Part shown: in pieces, positions 4,300-8,054 of the stretch
How positions within the stretch are numbered: position 1 is the first letter of the stretch
Layout: each line of letters starts with the position of its first letter
DNA from: Candidatus Omnitrophota bacterium
Lineage (GTDB): Bacteria; Omnitrophota; Gorgyraeia; Gygaellales; Profunditerraquicolaceae
Length of the DNA: 8,054 bases
NCBI GenBank assembly: GCA_028715095.1
Contig: JAQUSM010000041.1
Coordinates: 1 to 8,054, forward strand
Reading direction: 5' to 3'
Position numbers and translations under genes: made by a program
The notes under the pieces: model-generated
Told to the model about the DNA's origin: nothing
What the model saw: only the letters and a program-made list of their open reading frames with translations
Databases searched by the model: none

Positions 4300-6836
4300 C
4301 CAATAGCCTCCATATCCAGCCAGTTCTTTCCCTTCTTCATATCTATTTTTACCGGTACATCAAGCTTCTTCACCTGTTCCATTTCTTTTTTTACCAGCCC
4401 GGTTAAAACCTTCAGTTCAGCCGTCGGTAAATCAAAAACCAGCTCATCGTGAATTTGCAGGATCATTTTGCTTTCCAGGGAGCTATCTTTAATCTGCCCG
4501 GATATCTTAACCATCGCCAGCTTGATCAAATCGCTGGCAGTGCCCTGAATGGGGGTATTTACCGCCTGCCGCTCGGCAAACTGCCGGATACCCATATTTT
4601 TGCTGTTGATCTCAGGGATATATCTTCTTCTGCCCATAAGCGTCGTGACAAACCCATCAGTCCTTGCTTTGTTAATTTGCGCGTCAATAAAATCCCTTAC
4701 CTTTGGATAACGCAAGAAATAAGCGTCAATAAAATCCTGAGCCTGGTTAATCGGTATTGCCAAATCCTTGCTTAAACCGTACGCGCTCTGGCCATAGACT
4801 ATGCCGAAATTAACTCTTTTAGCCACCTCGCGCATACTATCAACAACCTCTGCCTCGCTGATATTATAAATCAATGAAGCGGTCAGTCTATGCACATCCT
4901 GGTTCTTATGGAATGCCTCAACTAAAGTTTTATCTCCGCAAAGATGCGCCAGCACTCTCAACTCTATCTGCGAATAATCGCAGGATAACAGGCAATGATC
5001 TTTACCTGAGGCGATAATTGCCTGGCGTATTTTACTCCCGATATCTGTTTTAATCGGAATATTCTGCAAATTGGGGTTACTCGAACTAAGCCTCCCCGTC
5101 TCGGTACCTGTCTGGTTAAAAGAAGTATGCACCTTTCCAGTTTCAGGGTCTACCAGCTTGGGCAAGGCGTCAACATAGGTATTCTTTAATTTAGTCAACT
5201 GCCGGTACTCCAATAACAGCGCCGGAAGAGTATGCTCTTCGCTCAGCCGCTTGAGCACCTCCTCATCAGTCGAAGGGCCGGTCTTTGTTTTCTTGATTAC
5301 CGGAAGCTTAAGCTTCTCAAATAAAACCTGGCCCAGCTGTTTCGGAGAATTGATATTAAATTGCGTCCCGCTTGCTTCATAAATATCCGCGATTAATTTT
5401 ATCAGCCTCTTTTCAATGTCGCGTGAAAGTTCTTTAAGCAATTTTAAATCCAGCTTTATCCCTTCCTGCTCCATTTGTGCCAGGACGCTCACCAAAGGCA
5501 TTTCAAGCTCCGTAAACAACTGGAATAAACCCTTTTCCTCTAAGGCCTCCTTAAGCACTGTTTTTAATTTTGCCAACAGGACCAGGGCGTTTTTTGCCTC
5601 CAGGCTCTCCTGGCGGATAAACTCTCCAAGGTTTTCTAATGCCAAATCCACAAGCGCGTAGCTTGAACGCGATGGATTTAACAAATAAGCAGCGATCATA
5701 ACATCAAAATCCAGGCCGTTTAAAATCAAATCTTCTTTAAAAAGAGAGACCTTCATTTTCTTAAGGTCATAGCCTGTCTTTTTTATCCGGCCATTGCTTA
5801 TTGCCGCAGCCAGCTCCCCTTCTGATTGCTTAATGCTGAATATCTTATCTCCAATAGCAAAGAACAAATCTTCAGTTTTATTTCCATATAGCGCAAGCTC
5901 AGTGGCATTCTTCAGCAAATCTTTTAGTTCCGCCGGGCGGCAATTATGTAAATTAACCTCCGAAATATCATCTTGCATATCAGGAAGCTCTCTAAGCAGG
6001 CTCTTAAACTCCAGCCTTTTAAAAATCCTGCCCAGCTCCTTATAATCCGGTTCCCCAAATTCAGCCTTCTTCAAATCCAGCTCCATGCCCACATGTTCAT
6101 CCAGGTTTATCAGTTCCCTGTTCAGCTTTATGCGCTCAAGATGCTCCAATATCGCCCCCCTTATCTTCTCGGGCTGGATTTTTGCGGCATTCTTAAGCAG
6201 CTTATCCAAAGAACCAAATTCAAGGATTAATTTTACTGCGGTCTTCTCGCCTATTCCGGGAACCCCGGGTATATTATCTGCGTCATCTCCCATAAGCGCG
6301 ATGACATCCGCGGTCATCTTCGGGCTGACCCCGAAAGACTCTTTAACTTTTTCAGCATCATAAAGAACTCCGTTATCTTTGTAAGGGTTAAATACCCGGA
6401 TACGGCTATCCACTAATTGCAGTATGTCTTTATCGCTGCTTACGATTGTAACTCTCATCTTTTTGGCCGCAGCTTTTCTGGCAAGTTCGGCAATGATATC
6501 ATCCGCCTCAAAACCTTTTTTTTCAAAAATAGGTATCCCGTATGCGCCGATAACCTCTTTAATTATAGGTATCTGGCTGCTTAGGCCGTCAGGCATCTCC
6601 GGCCTGTGCATCTTGTACTGCGGGAACTTCTCCAGGCGGAAGGTGTCCCGCGAAACATCAAAGCAACAGATTAGATAGTCCGGTTTCTGCTCTTTTAAAA
6701 TCTTATTAAGGATATTCAAGAAACCATAAACCGCGTTGGTAGGCTGTCCGGAGGCGGTAGCCAATCCGCTTAAGGCGTAAAAAGCCCGATAGCAAAATGC
6801 AGTCGCATCAACTAAAAATAAATTCTTATCAGCCAT
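4296..6836 (-). CDS. polA: DNA polymerase I (5' nuclease and polymerase, proofreading site lost)
   Basis: PolA fills gaps, removes RNA primers from Okazaki fragments and acts in excision repair. From the ATG at 6834-6836 it has 846 residues, shorter than E. coli (928). A TTG directly before it could give one more residue. No good Shine-Dalgarno is seen for either. The 5' nuclease (about 1-290) shows FLVDA, FEADDIIAEL, SSDKDILQLV, ALMGDDADNIPG and the helix-hairpin-helix GVPGIGEKTA. Residues about 295-425 fit a 3'-5' exonuclease fold, but the DxE of Exo I is absent (ELALYGNKTED instead). The aspartates of Exo II and III are also not found. The polymerase domain (about 430-846) has motif A DYSQIELRV (D620), motif B REVAKRVNFGIVYG (R669, K673, F677, Y681) and motif C QIHDELVF (H796, D797, E798). 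Phe at 677 predicts discrimination against dideoxynucleotides. It ends in an ATGA overlap with glgA. Confidence 0.98.
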   Translation of the reverse strand: MADKNLFLVDATAFCYRAFYALSGLATASGQPTNAVYGFLNILNKILKEQKPDYLICCFDVSRDTFRLEKFPQYKMHRPEMPDGLSSQIPIIKEVIGAYGIPIFEKKGFEADDIIAELARKAAAKKMRVTIVSSDKDILQLVDSRIRVFNPYKDNGVLYDAEKVKESFGVSPKMTADVIALMGDDADNIPGVPGIGEKTAVKLILEFGSLDKLLKNAAKIQPEKIRGAILEHLERIKLNRELINLDEHVGMELDLKKAEFGEPDYKELGRIFKRLEFKSLLRELPDMQDDISEVNLHNCRPAELKDLLKNATELALYGNKTEDLFFAIGDKIFSIKQSEGELAAAISNGRIKKTGYDLKKMKVSLFKEDLILNGLDFDVMIAAYLLNPSRSSYALVDLALENLGEFIRQESLEAKNALVLLAKLKTVLKEALEEKGLFQLFTELEMPLVSVLAQMEQEGIKLDLKLLKELSRDIEKRLIKLIADIYEASGTQFNINSPKQLGQVLFEKLKLPVIKKTKTGPSTDEEVLKRLSEEHTLPALLLEYRQLTKLKNTYVDALPKLVDPETGKVHTSFNQTGTETGRLSSSNPNLQNIPIKTDIGSKIRQAIIASGKDHCLLSCDYSQIELRVLAHLCGDKTLVEAFHKNQDVHRLTASLIYNISEAEVVDSMREVAKRVNFGIVYGQSAYGLSKDLAIPINQAQDFIDAYFLRYPKVRDFIDAQINKARTDGFVTTLMGRRRYIPEINSKNMGIRQFAERQAVNTPIQGTASDLIKLAMVKISGQIKDSSLESKMILQIHDELVFDLPTAELKVLTGLVKKEMEQVKKLDVPVKIDMKKGKNWLDMEAIG
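4307..4311 (-). promoter_or_regulatory. Ribosome binding site of glgA, inside the polA 3' end
   Basis: GGAGG on the minus strand lies seven bases before the glgA ATG, within the last codons of polA (MEAIG). With the ATGA overlap it decides the glgA start and points to coupled or re-initiated translation. Confidence 0.8.
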
Positions 6837-6892
6837 CAATTAAATATAAAAAGGAATTCAATATAGGGAAAGGTTTCTTGCAGTACGCGATC
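6837..6892 (-). other. Short gap between the TPR gene and polA
   Basis: These 56 bases are AT-rich next to polA. I find no stem-loop with a T-run, no well-spaced promoter pair and no clear Shine-Dalgarno. The TPR gene and polA may therefore share a transcript, though this is inferred from spacing alone. Confidence 0.4.
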
Positions 6893-8054
6893 CTAGCGTG
6901 ACAAAGCTCTTAACTCTGCCTTTTCAATAAATGCTTCAATATCCGGGTTATCCTGGTCAAAAACCTGGGCGTCTAAAGCTTCCTTGATTGCCGCAGCCAA
7001 ATCTCCTTTGTCAAAATTCTGCCTGGCTTTATTAAAATGGTCCTGGGCAAGCGCTTTATCATCACCGGCAAGCGAAGTTCTATAGTCTGCGACATCTTTC
7101 ATTAAACCTAATACCTCTGCTTCCTGGGTATCGGAAACCGGGCTGTTGGATAAAACCGCGCGGATATCCCTAACCCGGTTAGCGGCCTTCAACTTCCAGG
7201 GGTCATCGTCGGCGCCTAACTCTGCGCGCTTCGACCAATAAAACTCCGCTTTCTCCAGGTTGCGCTGTTTTTCATACAAAAGCGCTATGTTAACATAAGC
7301 GCTTAACAATGTAGGATCAAGCTTGAGCGACTTCAGATAACTATCTTCTGCCCGCTCAGGAAAACCGGCTCCTTCGTAAATAACCCCTAAATCATTATAC
7401 GCAATAGGGCTTCCCGGTTCCAAATCTATTCTTTCAATAAGCTCCTTTATCTCCGGATTATTCTGGTCCAGAAACTGGGCATCTAATGCCTCTTTAAGGG
7501 CCGCGGTCAATTTCATTTTCTTATAGTATTGATTGGCTTTACGCAAATGGTAGCGGGCTTGCTTCTGATCAACTTTATTGAAAGCGGACTTGTATACTGA
7601 AACATCTTTTATTAAACCTAAAACATCATCCTCTAAAGCATCAGCAACCGGCCTGTTTGATAAGACAGCGCGGATATCTTTAAACCGGGTAGCTGCCTTC
7701 TGGGTCCAGGGATCGTCAAAAGAACCTAATTCTGCCCTCTTGGCCCAATAAAATGCCGCTCTTTCCAAATCCCGCTGCTCTTCATATAGAAGCGCTATAT
7801 TAGTATAAGCGCTTAGATAACTGGGATCAACTTTGATCGACATGAAATAGCTATCTTTTGCCCGGTCAGGATAACCGGCTGCTTCGTAAATAACCCCTAA
7901 ATCATTATATGCAACCGCATACCCCGGATCCACAGCAATGGCCTTCTGGTATAAACTCATCGCCTCAGGCAAATTACCCATGCGTTGTTTTGCCAGGCCT
8001 TCTTCACGATACTGCCTGGCTTGGGACGACAAATCCCCTACGCCGCCCTTACTT
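6893..8054 (-). CDS. TPR-repeat protein with a tandem 170-residue duplication, N-terminus beyond the window
   Basis: I cannot assign a specific function. TPR proteins are helical scaffolds for protein binding. The frame is open through the right edge: codons for SKGGVGD precede the TTG at 8030-8032, so that TTG is probably not the true start and a signal peptide could lie outside. Numbering from that TTG, a first TPR (about 3-36, GLAKQRMGNLPEAMSLYQKA) is followed by two copies of a long unit at about 37-203 and 207-373. Each has AYNDLGVIYE, a canonical TPR, LSAYxNIALLYE, an FYWxKRAELG segment, DIRAVLSN, a variable linker and a KEALDAQxxDQ helix pair. Copies align without gaps at a 170-residue offset, with about 62% identity by hand count over 160 positions. 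No enzymatic motif or membrane segment is visible in the part present. It stops with TAG shortly before polA. Confidence 0.85.
   Translation of the reverse strand, partial: SKGGVGDLSSQARQYREEGLAKQRMGNLPEAMSLYQKAIAVDPGYAVAYNDLGVIYEAAGYPDRAKDSYFMSIKVDPSYLSAYTNIALLYEEQRDLERAAFYWAKRAELGSFDDPWTQKAATRFKDIRAVLSNRPVADALEDDVLGLIKDVSVYKSAFNKVDQKQARYHLRKANQYYKKMKLTAALKEALDAQFLDQNNPEIKELIERIDLEPGSPIAYNDLGVIYEGAGFPERAEDSYLKSLKLDPTLLSAYVNIALLYEKQRNLEKAEFYWSKRAELGADDDPWKLKAANRVRDIRAVLSNSPVSDTQEAEVLGLMKDVADYRTSLAGDDKALAQDHFNKARQNFDKGDLAAAIKEALDAQVFDQDNPDIEAFIEKAELRALSR
6918..7402 (-). repeat. Second copy of the duplicated TPR unit (DNA repeat, 510-base offset)
   Basis: This stretch encodes residues about 211-371 of the TPR protein and aligns without gaps to 7428-7912 at an offset of exactly 510 bases. 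The best-conserved part, 7372-7399, is identical over 28 bases to 7882-7909. The linker that encodes residues about 311-340 is the most diverged. Confidence 0.8.
7428..7912 (-). repeat. First copy of the duplicated TPR unit (DNA repeat, 510-base offset)
   Basis: This stretch encodes residues about 41-201 of the TPR protein and is the partner of 6918-7402. The unit is much longer than one 34-residue TPR, so the duplication copied a whole multi-helix module. Confidence 0.8.

Noticed and set aside
8030..8032. TTG as the start of the TPR protein
   Set aside because: The reading frame continues without a stop to the window edge, and the TTG sits just before the first TPR helix, so the gene most likely starts outside the window.

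Overview
The window is a compact bacterial chromosomal segment. All seven recognisable genes lie on the minus strand and read leftward, with almost no non-coding space. In transcription order they are a TPR-repeat protein (partial at the right edge), DNA polymerase I (polA), a glycogen/starch synthase (glgA), dephospho-CoA kinase (coaE), transcription terminator Rho (rho), ribosomal protein bL31 (rpmE) and peptide chain release factor 1 (prfA, cut by the left edge). TAA, TAG and TGA all serve as stop codons, so the genetic code is the standard bacterial one. Open frames on the plus strand are antisense shadows of these genes.

The organism is a bacterium of moderate GC content. The run coaE-rho-rpmE-prfA is a known housekeeping cluster. 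Together with polA beside it and the TPR protein with long repeats, it resembles uncultured lineages such as Candidatus Omnitrophota or neighbouring phyla. That placement is recall-based inference and cannot be proved from this sequence alone.

Layout from right to left: 6893-8054 is a TPR protein built from a tandem duplication of a 170-residue unit. A gap of 56 bases leads to polA (4296-6836), whose proofreading domain has lost its catalytic acidic residues. polA overlaps glgA (2911-4299) through an ATGA stop/start, with the glgA ribosome binding site inside polA. glgA overlaps coaE (2304-2933) by 23 bases. An 18-base gap with a strong ribosome binding site leads to rho (1026-2285, GTG start). 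The only sizeable spacer, 868-1025, follows rho. It holds two stem-loops and a possible promoter ahead of rpmE (667-867). A 24-base gap leads to prfA (1-642).

The genes cover DNA replication/repair, transcription termination, ribosome structure and translation termination, plus CoA synthesis. The odd member is glgA, which is translationally coupled to polA with no other glycogen gene in view. No mobile element, CRISPR array, tRNA, rRNA or defence system is visible. The most unusual points are the TPR duplication, the altered Rho P-loop, the polA-glgA coupling, and a short repeat-like segment flanked by 9-base direct repeats that forms the end of coaE. I see no clear sign of a wholly new biological system.
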